A stretch of 64,000 bases of DNA from Bradyrhizobium sp. 195. Its GTDB lineage: Bacteria > Pseudomonadota > Alphaproteobacteria > Rhizobiales > Xanthobacteraceae. Positions within the stretch are counted from its first letter, which is position 1; every line of letters begins with the position of its first letter. The stretch spans positions 7,316,001 through 7,380,000 of the forward strand of contig NZ_CP082161.1 of assembly GCF_023101665.1 (NCBI RefSeq), written 5' to 3'. Shown in pieces: positions 40,407-49,455 of this stretch. The notes beneath the pieces are model-generated. The model made no database searches and had not been told where the DNA came from. It saw only the letters and a list, made by a program, of their open reading frames with translations. Both the position numbers and the translations under genes were made by a program.

Positions 40407-41444
40407 TCAGATCCAGCCCTGAAGCTCGCGCAGGACCAGGGTGCGGATCACGTCCATGCCCGGCTCGCTGTCGTTGAGGCAGGGGATCGCGGAAAACTGC
40501 TCGCCGCCATTGTGCTTGAAGATCTCGGCGTTCTCCTGCGCGATCTCCTCCAGCGTCTCCAGACAATCGGCAGAAAAGCCCGGCGTCACCACCGCGATGC
40601 GGCGCAGGCCTTCCTTCGCGAGCCGCTCCATGGTCTTGTCGGTGTAGGGCTGGAGCCACTCTGCATTGCCGAAGCGCGACTGGAAGGTCAGCAGCAGTTT
40701 TGTCTCGTCCATGCCGAGCCGGCGACGAAGTGCCTCGGTGGTGGCGATGCAGTGCCGCTGATAGGGATCGCCGTTGTCGACATAGGATTTCGGCATGCCG
40801 TGGAAGGATGCCACGATCAGTTCGGGCTTGAACGGCAGGCTCGCCAGATGGGTCTCGATCGAGGTCGCGAGCGCCTCGATATAGGCCGCGTCCTCGTAAT
40901 AGGGCGGCGTCACCCGCAGCGTCGGCTGGTTGCGCAGGCGGGCCAGCACGCGGAACACCTCGTCGCAGACGGTCGCCGAGGTCGAGGCGGAATATTGCGG
41001 ATAGAGCGGGACGGCCAGGATGCGCTCGCAGCCTTTCGCGATCAGGGCGTCGATGCCCGACTTGATCGAGGGATTGCCGTAGCGCATCGCCCAGTTCACG
41101 ACGACGTGGCTGCGATCGGACAGTGCGGCGGCGAGCTTGTCGGCTTGCGACCGCGTGATGGTCTTCAGCGGCGACTCGTTCTTCTCGGTGTTCCAGATCT
41201 TCTGGTAATCCAGCGCCTTGGTGCGGGGACGGCTGCGCAAGATGATCCCGTTCAGCACGGCTTTCCAGATCAGCCCCTGGTCCTCGATGACGCGGGCGTC
41301 CGAGAGAAATTCCTTGAGATAGACCCGCACGCCCGGCGCGTCGGCCGTATCCGGTGTTCCGAGATTGATCAGGAGCACGCCAACGCGCGGCAAGGCGGTT
41401 TGGGCGGCCGGTCTCGCGGCCTCGATCGGGACGACACTGGTCAT
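40407..41444 (-). CDS. hemH: Ferrochelatase
   Basis: 345 residues from ATG 41444; the longer frame upstream overlaps the divergent MAPEG gene. Family blocks: VGVLLINLGTPDT (21-33), VVVNWAMRYGNPSI, VPLYPQYSASTSATV, IVASFHGMPKSYVDNGDPY with catalytic His215, and VTPGFSADCLETLEEIAQE with the acidic proton acceptors near 296-300. It inserts ferrous iron into protoporphyrin IX, the last step of haem synthesis. No Cys-rich Fe-S tail is present. The binding-protein gene downstream (10 bases) may be co-transcribed but has no evident haem role. Confidence 0.95.
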   Translation of the reverse strand: MTSVVPIEAARPAAQTALPRVGVLLINLGTPDTADAPGVRVYLKEFLSDARVIEDQGLIWKAVLNGIILRSRPRTKALDYQKIWNTEKNESPLKTITRSQADKLAAALSDRSHVVVNWAMRYGNPSIKSGIDALIAKGCERILAVPLYPQYSASTSATVCDEVFRVLARLRNQPTLRVTPPYYEDAAYIEALATSIETHLASLPFKPELIVASFHGMPKSYVDNGDPYQRHCIATTEALRRRLGMDETKLLLTFQSRFGNAEWLQPYTDKTMERLAKEGLRRIAVVTPGFSADCLETLEEIAQENAEIFKHNGGEQFSAIPCLNDSEPGMDVIRTLVLRELQGWI

Positions 41445-41525
41445 GGCCCTGTGGGTCGCGCGTTGGTCCGAACTTGTCAAGGTGAGCCCGGCATCGCTAG
41501 GGTCGCACCCAGGCGGGAGGGGCTC

Positions 41526-41924
41526 ATGACACTCGCGGAATGGTGCGTCTTTGGAGCGCTGCTGCTCTATCTGTCTACGATCGCCTCGGTCAAATGGATC
41601 AGGTTTCGCCGCTTCGACAATTCCCGGCCGCGCGACCCCGCCTTCTACGAGGACGCGCTCTCGCAGCGCGCGCTCGGCGCGCACCAGAACGGCATCGAGA
41701 CGTTCCCGTTCTTCGCCTTCGCAGTGCTGCTTGCCGAATACAGGGATTCGCCGCAGCGGCTGATCGACGAGCTCGCGGCGTTGTTCCTGATCGTCCGGAT
41801 CGCCTACGTGCTGACCTATCTCGGCAACCGCCCGACACTGCGCTCGATCCTCTGGACCGTCGGCTTTGCGATCAATCTCGGGATCTTCTTCATGCCGGCA
41901 TTGAAGCGGTTTCTGCCGGTGTGA
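41526..41924 (+). CDS. MAPEG-family membrane protein
   Basis: 132 residues from ATG 41526, with a strong GGGAGGGG site. Four transmembrane helices; typical MAPEG text is RALGAHQNGIETFPFFAFAVLLAEY (about 48-72) and IAYVLTYLGNRPTLRSILWTVGFAINLGIFF (about 92-122). Members are glutathione-dependent or related lipid/eicosanoid transferases in eukaryotes; bacterial roles are mostly unknown. It is divergent from hemH and converges with the thioesterase gene. Confidence 0.87.
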   Translation: MTLAEWCVFGALLLYLSTIASVKWIRFRRFDNSRPRDPAFYEDALSQRALGAHQNGIETFPFFAFAVLLAEYRDSPQRLIDELAALFLIVRIAYVLTYLGNRPTLRSILWTVGFAINLGIFFMPALKRFLPV

Positions 41925-41931
41925 GGCGGCC

Positions 41932-42369
41932 TCATGCCGCCAGGTGACGCTCCCGTATCGCGATCAGCCCCCGCATCGAGGCCGGGATCGTGACCGGACG
42001 ATGAGTCTCCTGGTCGGTGTAGACCCAGACGATCTCGCCGGTCACCAGCGCCTCCGGGCCGCCTTTCAGGAAGATGGCGAGCTCGAAGACGAGGCTCGAA
42101 TTGCCGATCCGGGCCACACGCACGCCGACGTCGAGCTCCCAGTCGAAGCGGACCGGCGCCTTGTACTCGATGACGGACTTGACGACGTGGAAATCGATGC
42201 CGCTCGCCTGCGCGTCGGCATATTGGTCGAAGCCGAGCGCGCGGAAATATTCGGTGATGGCAGTGTCGAAATAAGTCAGATAATGCGCGTTGAAGACGAC
42301 GCCCTGCCCGTCGATCTCGGAATAGCGCACCCTGAACGGATGAAAGAACCAGAAATTTTCGCGCGACAT
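41932..42369 (-). CDS. Acyl-CoA thioesterase (4HBT, hot-dog fold)
   Basis: 145 residues. VRYSEIDGQGVVFNAHYLTYFDTAITEYF (about 14-42) is the hot-dog signature with catalytic Asp20 and the central helix; FHVVKSVIEYKAPVRFDWELDVGVRVARIGNSSLVFE follows, typical of the 4-hydroxybenzoyl-CoA thioesterase/YbgC group. It hydrolyses acyl-CoA thioesters in the cytosol; the chain preference is unknown. It converges with the MAPEG gene. Confidence 0.9.
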   Translation of the reverse strand: MSRENFWFFHPFRVRYSEIDGQGVVFNAHYLTYFDTAITEYFRALGFDQYADAQASGIDFHVVKSVIEYKAPVRFDWELDVGVRVARIGNSSLVFELAIFLKGGPEALVTGEIVWVYTDQETHRPVTIPASMRGLIAIRERHLAA

Positions 42370-42398
42370 GAAATCCCCCGGCCGAGATCATTCCAGCT

Positions 42399-42486
42399 CG
42401 TCATTGCGAGGAGCCCTTTGCGACGAAGCAATCCAGACTGCCGCCACGGAGACACTCTGGATTGCTTCGCTGCGCTCGCAATGACG
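42399..42486. repeat. Dispersed palindromic repeat (CGTCATTGCGAGG type)
   Basis: Fifth copy of the family seen at 19978, 29074, 36514 and 37596, with arms CGTCATTGCGAGG and CGCTCGCAATGACG. It lies between NicO and the thioesterase gene. Confidence 0.9.
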
Positions 42487-42540
42487 GAACAGGTGCACGA
42501 GCGTCATGGCTGACTGAGCGCAGCGAGCCGCGCAGACTAC

Positions 42541-43671
42541 TCAAAAACACGTCGTCCGTTCGGCGGCGATGTAGCCGAATAACAGACCTGCGCCGAACAG
42601 CAGCACGACGCCCGCGGCCGCAAACTCAATGCCGCGCATGAACAGCGCACCGCCGCCATCGTGCCCGGCGCTGAGGCGGGCGGCAATGTCCTTGGCGGAG
42701 ACGGCGACGACCGCGATGGCCGCGACTGTGATCGCGGTGCCGAGCCCCATCAGGAAGGTCGCGGCAATACCGGCCCAGAACAGGCCCTGAGCGAGCGCGA
42801 ACACCAGCACCAGGATCGCACCCGAACAGGGGCGGATGCCGACGGTGAGGATCGCGGCAAAGCCACGCCGCCAGCCACCGGGGCCGGCGAGCTCGCTCGG
42901 TGTGGGGCCGTGGGAATGGCCGCAATGCTCGTCGTGGACGTGATGGTGATGCGCGTGACCATGGTCGTGGTGATGATGATCATGACCATGGTTGTGACCA
43001 TGATGATCATCATGCGCGTCGTGATGATGGTGATGGCCGTGATCATGGTGGTGATGCGGCACGCCGGCGATTGCCGGCACCGGCTGGGCCGCCTGCAGCG
43101 CGCGGATGAAGGTGCGGCCCTTGACCCAGACGAGGCGCAGCCCGAACAGCGCGATCAAGGCGTAACTCGCGATCTCGATTGCGCCTTCCGCCTTGCACAT
43201 GGTCTTGGCGGTCGCATTTAGGACCCAGGCCGAAATGCCGACGATCAGGATCGCCACCAGCGACTGCATCAGCGCCGAGGCAAACGACAGCGCAATACCC
43301 CGCCGCGCGGTCTCACGGTTGGCGACGAGATAGGAGGCAATCACCGCCTTGCCATGGCCGGGGCCGGCAGCGTGGAAGATGCCATAGGCAAACGAGATGA
43401 AGAGCAGCGTCCACACCGCCGAGCCGTCGGATTTCGCGGCACGGATGGTCACCGACATCTGGCGATAGAATTCCGACTGTTTTGCCAACAGCCAGCCGAT
43501 GAGCCCGCTCGCTTCGGGTTCGGCCGCCTGCGCAGGGCGCGGCCCGCCAAAGGGGTTTTGGGCCAGGAGATCATGAAGCGCGCCATCAGCGACGCCGAGC
43601 ACGACGATAGCCGCGGCGCAGGCGAGCAGCCCGCGGACAAGCGGGGAATGCAGACGACCGATCAAGGGCAA
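42541..43671 (-). CDS. Nickel/cobalt transporter (NicO / RcnA family)
   Basis: 376 residues. A TTG start at 43671 is the only usable in-frame start codon; it overlaps the stop region of the DUF1007 gene by 10 bases, implying coupled translation. Six or more transmembrane helices; the family motifs are FISFAYGIFHAAGPGHGKAVIASYLVANRE (about 92-121) and RRGFAAILTVGIRPCSGAILVLVFALAQGL. Between them is a long cytosolic loop with a very His/Asp-rich run (about 200-250), a metal-binding buffer. Proteins of this family move Ni or Co, usually outward, but with DUF1007 proteins uptake has also been suggested. Operon: M3 peptidase, DUF1007, NicO. Confidence 0.9.
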   Translation of the reverse strand: MPLIGRLHSPLVRGLLACAAAIVVLGVADGALHDLLAQNPFGGPRPAQAAEPEASGLIGWLLAKQSEFYRQMSVTIRAAKSDGSAVWTLLFISFAYGIFHAAGPGHGKAVIASYLVANRETARRGIALSFASALMQSLVAILIVGISAWVLNATAKTMCKAEGAIEIASYALIALFGLRLVWVKGRTFIRALQAAQPVPAIAGVPHHHHDHGHHHHHDAHDDHHGHNHGHDHHHHDHGHAHHHHVHDEHCGHSHGPTPSELAGPGGWRRGFAAILTVGIRPCSGAILVLVFALAQGLFWAGIAATFLMGLGTAITVAAIAVVAVSAKDIAARLSAGHDGGGALFMRGIEFAAAGVVLLFGAGLLFGYIAAERTTCF

Positions 43672-44300
43672 TCCACCGTGATCTTGTTGGCGAACATCAT
43701 GCCGAAATTGGTGTTCTCGCCGTTCAGGAAGGTCTGCTCGTTGAGCTTCTGCGCGCTGGCGGTGCCGTCATTCGGCCGCTCGAGCTTCGTCTGACAGCCG
43801 GCGGGCGCGCCGACCAGCTTGACCGGATCGTCCTTGGCCATCTTGAAGTCGATGAAGAAGGAGCGATCGAACACTTCGAGCACCAGCTGCTTGGGCTTGA
43901 CCGGGTTCTTTAGCGGCAGCGTGAAGTGCAGGGTCAGCACCGTATCCTTGTAGTCGAGGAAATAGTCGACCGGCTCCTGGAATCGCTCCTTCTTGCCGTC
44001 GGCTCGCGCAAAGGTGAAATAGGCATATTCCTTCAGCGACTCGACATTGGTCTGCGCCAGCGGCCCGAGCTCCTCGCGCGTATAGGCTCCCTTGGTCTTG
44101 CTCTCGAGCCCCTGCACCGCATAGGCCGAGAACATGTCGTCGAAGGTCCAGGCATGGCGCACGCCGGTGATCGTGCCATCCTCGGCGTAGAGCAGCTCGC
44201 TGGTCGCGGTGATCCAGACATGCGGATGCGCGGTCGCCGCACCCGCCGCGAGCGTCATCGCGGCGGCGAGCAGCCATCCGAACAGGCGGCGCATGCCCAT
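43662..44300 (-). CDS. DUF1007 family periplasmic protein
   Basis: 212 residues from ATG 44300, which shares its A with the TGA of the peptidase gene. Signal peptide about 1-24 (ATA); the mature protein would begin HPHVW, i.e. with an N-terminal His followed by a second His at position 3, a classic metal-binding amino terminus. The DUF1007 core follows (WITATSELLYAEDGTITGVRHAWTFDDMFSAYAVQGL). These proteins almost always neighbour NicO transporters, as here, and are thought to deliver or receive Ni/Co/Cu in the periplasm. Confidence 0.9.
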   Translation of the reverse strand: MGMRRLFGWLLAAAMTLAAGAATAHPHVWITATSELLYAEDGTITGVRHAWTFDDMFSAYAVQGLESKTKGAYTREELGPLAQTNVESLKEYAYFTFARADGKKERFQEPVDYFLDYKDTVLTLHFTLPLKNPVKPKQLVLEVFDRSFFIDFKMAKDDPVKLVGAPAGCQTKLERPNDGTASAQKLNEQTFLNGENTNFGMMFANKITVDCP

Positions 44301-46381
44301 CAGGCCGCCTTCGGGGCGTCGAGCAGACCGCGGCGGCGCAGCAGCGCGTCCGGCTCGGGCGGCCGGCCGCGGAAGGCCTCGTAGGCCGCCTCCGGATCGA
44401 CCGATCCGCCACTCGAGTAGATATCGTCGTGCAGGCGTTTTGCCACGGCAGGATCGAAGATGTTGCCGGCCTCCTCGAACGCGCCGAAGGCGTCGGCGTC
44501 CATGACCTCGGACCACATGTAGCTGTAATAGCCGGCGGCATAGTGGTCACCGGTGAAGATGTGACCGAACTGCGTGGGACGGTGACGCAGCGCGATCTCC
44601 TCGGGCATGCCGATCTTCTCCAGCTCCTTCTTTTCGAAGCCACGGACATCCTGCGCAGCGGAAGCTGGCTGGGTGTGGAATTCGAGGTCGACCAGGGCCG
44701 AGGAGACGAACTCGACCGTGGCAAAGCCCTGGTTGAATTTTCGCGCGGCGAGGAACCGTTGCAGCAGCTCGTCCGGCAGCGGCTCGCCGGTCTGGTAATG
44801 GCGGGCGAACTTCTGCAGCACCTCGGGCCGCTCCTGCCAGTGCTCATAGAGCTGCGAGGGCAGCTCGACGAAGTCGGTGAATACCGAGGTGCCCGACAGC
44901 GACGGATAGGTCACGTTGGAGAGCATGCCGTGCAGGCCGTGGCCGAACTCGTGGAACAGGGTGCGGGCGTCGTCGGGCGACAGCAGCGAGGGCTCGCCGC
45001 CGGCTCCCTTGGCAAAATTGCAGATATTGAGGACGAGCGGCGCGACGTCGCCGTCGAGCTTCTGCTGATCACGCAGCGAGGTCATCCAGGCGCCGGAGCG
45101 CTTCGACGGCCGGGCGAAGTAGTCGCCATAGAACAGCGCCTTGTGCTTGCCGTCGGGACCCTTGACCTCCCAGACCCGGACGTCGGGGTGCCAGACCGGA
45201 ACGTCCTTGCGCTCCTCGAAGGTGATCCCGAACAGGCGCGTGGCGCAGTCGAAGGCAGCTTCGATCATGTGGTCGAGCGAAAGATACGGCTTGATCGCCG
45301 CGTCATCGAAATTGGCGCGCTGCAGGCGCAGCTTCTCGGCGTAGAAGCGCCAGTCCCAGGGAGCGAGCTTGAAATTGCCGCCCTCCTCCGTGATCAGCAC
45401 CTGCATCTCGTCGCGGTCGGCGAGCGCCCGGGCGCGCGCCGGCTTCCAGACCCGCTCCAGCAGGCCCCGCACCGCGTCCGGCGTCTTGGCCATGGAATCC
45501 TCGAGCCGGTAGGCGGCGTAGGTCGGATAGCCGAGGAGGTTCGCGCTCTCTTCGCGCAGCTTCAGGATTTCGACGATGGTTCCGTTGTTGTCGTTGGCAT
45601 TGCCATTGTCGCCCCGCGCGATGAAAGCCTTGTAGACCTTCTCGCGCAGGTCGCGCCGGGCTGAGCTCTTCAGGAACTGTTCGACCGAGGAGCGCGACAG
45701 CGTGACGATGGCCTTGCCTTCCATGCCGCGCTCTTCCGCCGCGGCCTTGGCGCTGGCGACGAAGCTCTCCGGCAGGCCCTGGCGATCGGCCTCGCCAAGC
45801 TCCATGAACCAGTCCTGCTCGTCGCCGAGCAGATGATGGCTGAAGCCGGTGCCGAGCTGGGCCAGCTTCTCATTGATTTCGGCCATCCGCGTCTTGGCCT
45901 CCTCGGAGAGGCCGGCGCCGGCGCGGTGGAATCGGGTGTAGGTGCGCTCCAGCAGGCGGAGCTGCTCGCGTGTGAGACCGAGATCGGCGCGGTTTTCATG
46001 CAGCTGGGCGATGCGACCAAACAGCACGGCATTCATCATGATCGGATTCCAGTGCCGCGCCATCCGCAAGGAGACCTCCTTGTCGATCTCCAGGATGGCC
46101 GGGTTGGAATGCGCCGAGACGAGGTCGTAGAAGACCGCGGCGACCTTGCTCAACAGCTTGCCCGAGCGCTCCAGCGCCGTGATGGTGTTGGCGAAGTCGG
46201 GCGCGGCTGGATCATTGGTAATCGCCGCGATCTCGGCGGAGTGGTCGGCGAAGGCCTGCTCGAACGCCGGGAGGAAGTGCTCCGGGTTGATCTCATCGAA
46301 GGGCGGGGTCGCAAACGGCGTCACCCAGGCCTTCAGCAGCGGATTGGTCTCGGAGTCCGTAGTTTGGCGGGGTTCTGACAT
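44300..46381 (-). CDS. M3 family oligopeptidase (oligopeptidase A / peptidyl-dipeptidase Dcp-like)
   Basis: 693 residues. Zinc motif LFHEFGHGLHG with His477, Glu478 and His481, and the third ligand Glu some 30 residues later (FVELPSQLYEHW). The N-terminal half is all-helical, as in the family (about 680 residues usual). The C-terminal block YYSYMWSEVMDADAFGAFEEAGNIFDP also matches. It degrades short peptides in the cytosol. Its stop overlaps the start of the DUF1007 gene (TGATG), so it heads a three-gene operon with the nickel/cobalt genes, an odd combination. Confidence 0.94.
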   Translation of the reverse strand: MSEPRQTTDSETNPLLKAWVTPFATPPFDEINPEHFLPAFEQAFADHSAEIAAITNDPAAPDFANTITALERSGKLLSKVAAVFYDLVSAHSNPAILEIDKEVSLRMARHWNPIMMNAVLFGRIAQLHENRADLGLTREQLRLLERTYTRFHRAGAGLSEEAKTRMAEINEKLAQLGTGFSHHLLGDEQDWFMELGEADRQGLPESFVASAKAAAEERGMEGKAIVTLSRSSVEQFLKSSARRDLREKVYKAFIARGDNGNANDNNGTIVEILKLREESANLLGYPTYAAYRLEDSMAKTPDAVRGLLERVWKPARARALADRDEMQVLITEEGGNFKLAPWDWRFYAEKLRLQRANFDDAAIKPYLSLDHMIEAAFDCATRLFGITFEERKDVPVWHPDVRVWEVKGPDGKHKALFYGDYFARPSKRSGAWMTSLRDQQKLDGDVAPLVLNICNFAKGAGGEPSLLSPDDARTLFHEFGHGLHGMLSNVTYPSLSGTSVFTDFVELPSQLYEHWQERPEVLQKFARHYQTGEPLPDELLQRFLAARKFNQGFATVEFVSSALVDLEFHTQPASAAQDVRGFEKKELEKIGMPEEIALRHRPTQFGHIFTGDHYAAGYYSYMWSEVMDADAFGAFEEAGNIFDPAVAKRLHDDIYSSGGSVDPEAAYEAFRGRPPEPDALLRRRGLLDAPKAA

Positions 46382-46520
46382 CGCAAGTCCCGATTTTCAT
46401 GGGTCGATTGTTGCGGCCAGCTATAGCACGCGATGGGGCTTTTTTGGGCCATTTGGCCTTGCTCCCGGCCGCCTTTTCGGGGAGATTGCGGCCCTCGATG
46501 GACCCCGGACCCCTGAGCTC

Positions 46521-46775
46521 ATGAACGCGCCTTCCTCGTCTTCTCGTCAGATCGCCTGGCCAAGCGTCATCACCGTCATCAGCGCCGCTATCCTGATCGG
46601 TGCCGAAGTGTTCGGCGCGGCCTTCGCCGGCGGCTGGGCGCTCGCGATCCTGTTCGGGCTCGGCGATCAGGGCACGCACATTCTCCAGGCTGTGCTGTTC
46701 ACACTCGGCGTGCTGGTGATGACCGCCTTCATCCGCGCGGCTCAGCGCGTCGAGCCGTTCACGAAGCGCCGCTGA
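46521..46775 (+). CDS. Small two-helix membrane protein
   Basis: 84 residues from ATG 46521. Two hydrophobic helices (about 13-46 and 52-72: WPSVITVISAAILIGAEVFGAAFAGGWALAILFGLG, HILQAVLFTLGVLVMTAFIRAA) and a basic C-terminus (EPFTKRR). No family is recognised. It is divergent from the M3 peptidase. The protein-like composition and clear helices support a real gene, but there is no functional clue. Confidence 0.7.
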   Translation: MNAPSSSSRQIAWPSVITVISAAILIGAEVFGAAFAGGWALAILFGLGDQGTHILQAVLFTLGVLVMTAFIRAAQRVEPFTKRR

Positions 46776-46899
46776 CGCGTCCTCGCGCGCGAGAGACACG
46801 CGCGCGCAGAAAACTTAACGCGCGTTCATCTTCCGCGTCGCTCGCGCAACACTGCGCAAGCAGATGTTAGGCAATTCTGTCCGCAGCCTAAAAAAATTC

Positions 46900-46928
46900 T
46901 TGCGAACCAGAGTCAAAACGCTTATTTG
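46900..46928 (+). promoter_or_regulatory. Putative promoter of the ornithine decarboxylase leader
   Basis: TTGCGA (46900-46905), 17-base spacer, TATTTG (46923-46928). Transcription would start near 46935 and produce a leader of about 510 nt. Based only on similarity to the consensus and on spacing. Confidence 0.4.
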
Positions 46929-46934
46929 CGGACT

Positions 46935-47440
46935 TGCCCAATTTCGCACGTGCCTGTGGTCGTGTGTCAGTCGGTAGGTATCCGGACAAGAGGCCGGACA
47001 GCCGCCAAGGGGTGAAGAAGCCGAGGGGCTCTTCGGAAGTGCGGAAGTCGGAAGGCTCATAGCCGGAAGACGACAGCAAACCCGGAGCGTCCAGCATCTC
47101 TCTCAAGAGATGCCTTGTCGAAGGTGACTTCACTTTTTGCAACCGTGACTGGCAGCCGGAGGCGAACCGGCGCACCCCGCTCTCAACGGGGGACGCGACT
47201 TAAAGCAACGACGGATCGGGCTTTTTTGGTCTCTACCGGCATTCCAACGCCGGCGCGGGCTACTGAAAAGGCTTGTCCTTCATTGCCAGGTGTGCGGGCG
47301 GGAAACTCTCCCAACCAATCCACGGCAGCACAATTCGGTCTAGGGTTTTAGCCCTGTCGCGTCTCCATCGTGCGGCAGCGGCGAAGCACCCTCGTCCGAG
47401 AACCGCTTTGAACGAGCTCCGTCGCTGGGGCCGCTTTGGA
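46935..47440 (+). promoter_or_regulatory. Long structured leader of the ornithine decarboxylase gene (speF-type candidate)
   Basis: About 500 bases upstream of the decarboxylase hold no protein gene but many local inverted repeats (for example GCCGGAGGCGAACCGGC around 47155, CCCCGCTCTCAACGGGG near 47177, CCGGC-N8-GCCGG near 47240). There is also a conserved-looking run CGACTTAAAGCAACGACGG near 47200-47218. In alphaproteobacteria such ornithine decarboxylase genes are preceded by the speF leader RNA, a long cis-acting element. Assignment is by position and general appearance; the covariance model was not run. Confidence 0.5.
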
Positions 47441-47447
47441 GAGTGCT

Positions 47448-48590
47448 ATGACCGAACGTATCCAGGAATTCCTGCGCAACCGCCGCAAGGATGGCCTCGA
47501 CACCGAGCCGTGCCTCGTCGTCGACCTCGAGGTCGTGCGCGACAATTACCAGACCTTCGCCAAGGCGCTGCCCGACAGCCGCGTGTTCTACGCCGTCAAG
47601 GCGAACCCCGCGCCGGAAGTGCTGGCCCTGCTGGCGTCCATGGGCTCCTGCTTCGACACCGCGACGGTCGCCGAGATCGAGATGGCGCTGGCCGCTGGAG
47701 CTACGCCCGACCGCATCTCCTTCGGCAACACGATCAAGAAGGAGCGCGACATCGCGCGCGCCTTCGCGCTCGGCATCCGGCTTTTCGCCGTAGACTGCAC
47801 CGCCGAGGTCGAGAAGGTCGCCCGTGCCGCGCCCGGCGCAAAAGTGTTCTGCCGCATCCTCTATGATTGCGCCGGCGCCGAATGGCCGCTGTCGCGCAAG
47901 TTCGGCTGCGACCCGGAGATGGCCGTCGACGTGCTCGACGTCGCCAAGCGCCTGGGCCTGGAGCCGTGCGGCATCTCGTTCCATGTCGGCTCGCAGCAGC
48001 GCAAGGTGAAGGCGTGGGACCGTGCGCTGGCGATGGCCTCGCAGGTGTTCCGCGACTGCGCCGAGCGCGGCATCAACCTGTCCATGGTCAACATGGGCGG
48101 CGGCTTCCCGACCAAGTACCTGAAGGACGTGCCGCCGGTCGTCACCTACGGCCGCTCGATCTTCCGCGCGCTGCGCAAGCACTTCGGCAACCAGATTCCG
48201 GAGACCATCATCGAGCCGGGCCGCGGCATGGTGGGCAATGCCGGCATCATCGAATCCGAGGTCGTGCTGATCTCGAAGAAGAGCGACGAGGACGAGGTAC
48301 GCTGGGTCTATCTCGACATCGGCAAGTTCGGCGGCCTCGCCGAGACGATGGACGAGTCGATCCGCTACGCCATCCGCACCCGTCACGACGGCGCGGACAT
48401 GACGCCATGCGTGCTCGCAGGCCCGACCTGCGACAGCGCCGACGTGCTGTACGAGAAGAGTCCGTATCCGCTCCCTGTGACGCTCGAGATCGGCGACAAG
48501 GTGCTGATCGAAGGCACCGGGGCCTATACGTCGACCTACTCGTCGGTGGCGTTCAACGGCATCCCGCCGTTGAGGACGTACCACATCTGA
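47448..48590 (+). CDS. Ornithine decarboxylase (fold type III, eukaryotic-like)
   Basis: 380 residues from ATG 47448, with GGAGAG upstream. PLP lysine in VFYAVKANPAPEVL (Lys51). Further motifs: CFDTATVAEIEMAL, ISFHVGSQ (His about 177) stacking on PLP, MGGGFPT and IIEPGRGMVGNAG binding the phosphate, and GPTCDSADVLYE with the active-site Cys. Length and motifs match the small bacterial ornithine/lysine decarboxylases related to eukaryotic ODC. It makes putrescine, which the homospermidine synthase at 49895 uses. A long structured leader precedes it. Confidence 0.92.
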   Translation: MTERIQEFLRNRRKDGLDTEPCLVVDLEVVRDNYQTFAKALPDSRVFYAVKANPAPEVLALLASMGSCFDTATVAEIEMALAAGATPDRISFGNTIKKERDIARAFALGIRLFAVDCTAEVEKVARAAPGAKVFCRILYDCAGAEWPLSRKFGCDPEMAVDVLDVAKRLGLEPCGISFHVGSQQRKVKAWDRALAMASQVFRDCAERGINLSMVNMGGGFPTKYLKDVPPVVTYGRSIFRALRKHFGNQIPETIIEPGRGMVGNAGIIESEVVLISKKSDEDEVRWVYLDIGKFGGLAETMDESIRYAIRTRHDGADMTPCVLAGPTCDSADVLYEKSPYPLPVTLEIGDKVLIEGTGAYTSTYSSVAFNGIPPLRTYHI

Positions 48591-48722
48591 TCCGCCTCTT
48601 GGTCTGAGGCCTGACGAACCCCGGGAGCCGGCTTGCCGGCTCCTCCCTCACATCTCGATTTCTGACGACGTCTTGGACTGGCGTGCCGCTCGCACGTCCG
48701 TTCAAGCGGGGACTGACGCGCC

Positions 48723-49310
48723 ATGACTGCTTTTCGGAAGCCACAGATCGCCCTCACCTCGAAAGCCGCTCCGTTCGTGATCCGTGCGGAACGTGCTGCC
48801 GACGTCACAACGCGTGAATCGCTGCTCGATGCCTGCTTTGGCGAGAACCGCCATGGTCGCACCTGCCAGCGCCTGCGCGACGGACGTGCGCCCGCCACAG
48901 GCCTTGCCCTGTCGGCGGTGCGCGAGGGCAAGCTCGTGGGAACCGTGCGGCTGTGGCACGTCAGCGCCGGAGGCAGGCCCGCTCTGGTCCTCGGACCGCT
49001 GGCGGTCGACCCTGCCTGCCGCGAGCTCGGGATCGGCGCCGCGCTGATGCATCAAGCGCTGGCCGCCGCCCGGGCGCGTGGCCATGCCGCTGTGATCCTG
49101 CTCGGCGACGCCCCCTATTACGCGCGCTTCGGCTTCTCAGGCGAGAAGACCGGCGCGCTATCGCTGCCCGGCCCGTTCGAGCGCGACCGCCTGCTGGCGA
49201 TCGAGTTCGCGGAAGGCGCGCTCGACGGTGCTGAGGGGATGATCGTTCCGACCGGCGCGCCCCTGTCCAAACGGAGGGTAGTTCGCGCCCTCCATGCGCA
49301 CGCGGCCTAA
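48723..49310 (+). CDS. GNAT-family N-acetyltransferase
   Basis: 195 residues. The acetyl-CoA binding region is ALVLGPLAVDPACRELGIGAALMHQALAAARARG (about 87-120), with the R-x-x-G-I-G-A loop, and the usual ILLGDAPYYARFGFS follows. The N-terminal part VIRAERAADVTTRESLLDACFG is typical of YhbS-like acetyltransferases. Located within the polyamine gene cluster, so the acceptor could be a polyamine or a related amine, but that is only positional. Confidence 0.88.
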   Translation: MTAFRKPQIALTSKAAPFVIRAERAADVTTRESLLDACFGENRHGRTCQRLRDGRAPATGLALSAVREGKLVGTVRLWHVSAGGRPALVLGPLAVDPACRELGIGAALMHQALAAARARGHAAVILLGDAPYYARFGFSGEKTGALSLPGPFERDRLLAIEFAEGALDGAEGMIVPTGAPLSKRRVVRALHAHAA

Positions 49311-49455
49311 GGTCTTGCCATGATGGCGACGACCGAAGCCGCGTTCCGCGGCGCGGGCCGGCCGCGCCTGCACTAAGCCTGTTCGTTGGGGGTTGCGCAG
49401 GCGCCGGAAACGCCCTTTAACCCGCGAAATCCTCCCTTCCGTCGAGGCCCAAGAC

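Noticed and set aside
42750..43046. Met/Thr/Ile-rich frame within the NicO gene
   Set aside because: It is the His-rich region of NicO read in another frame on the same strand.
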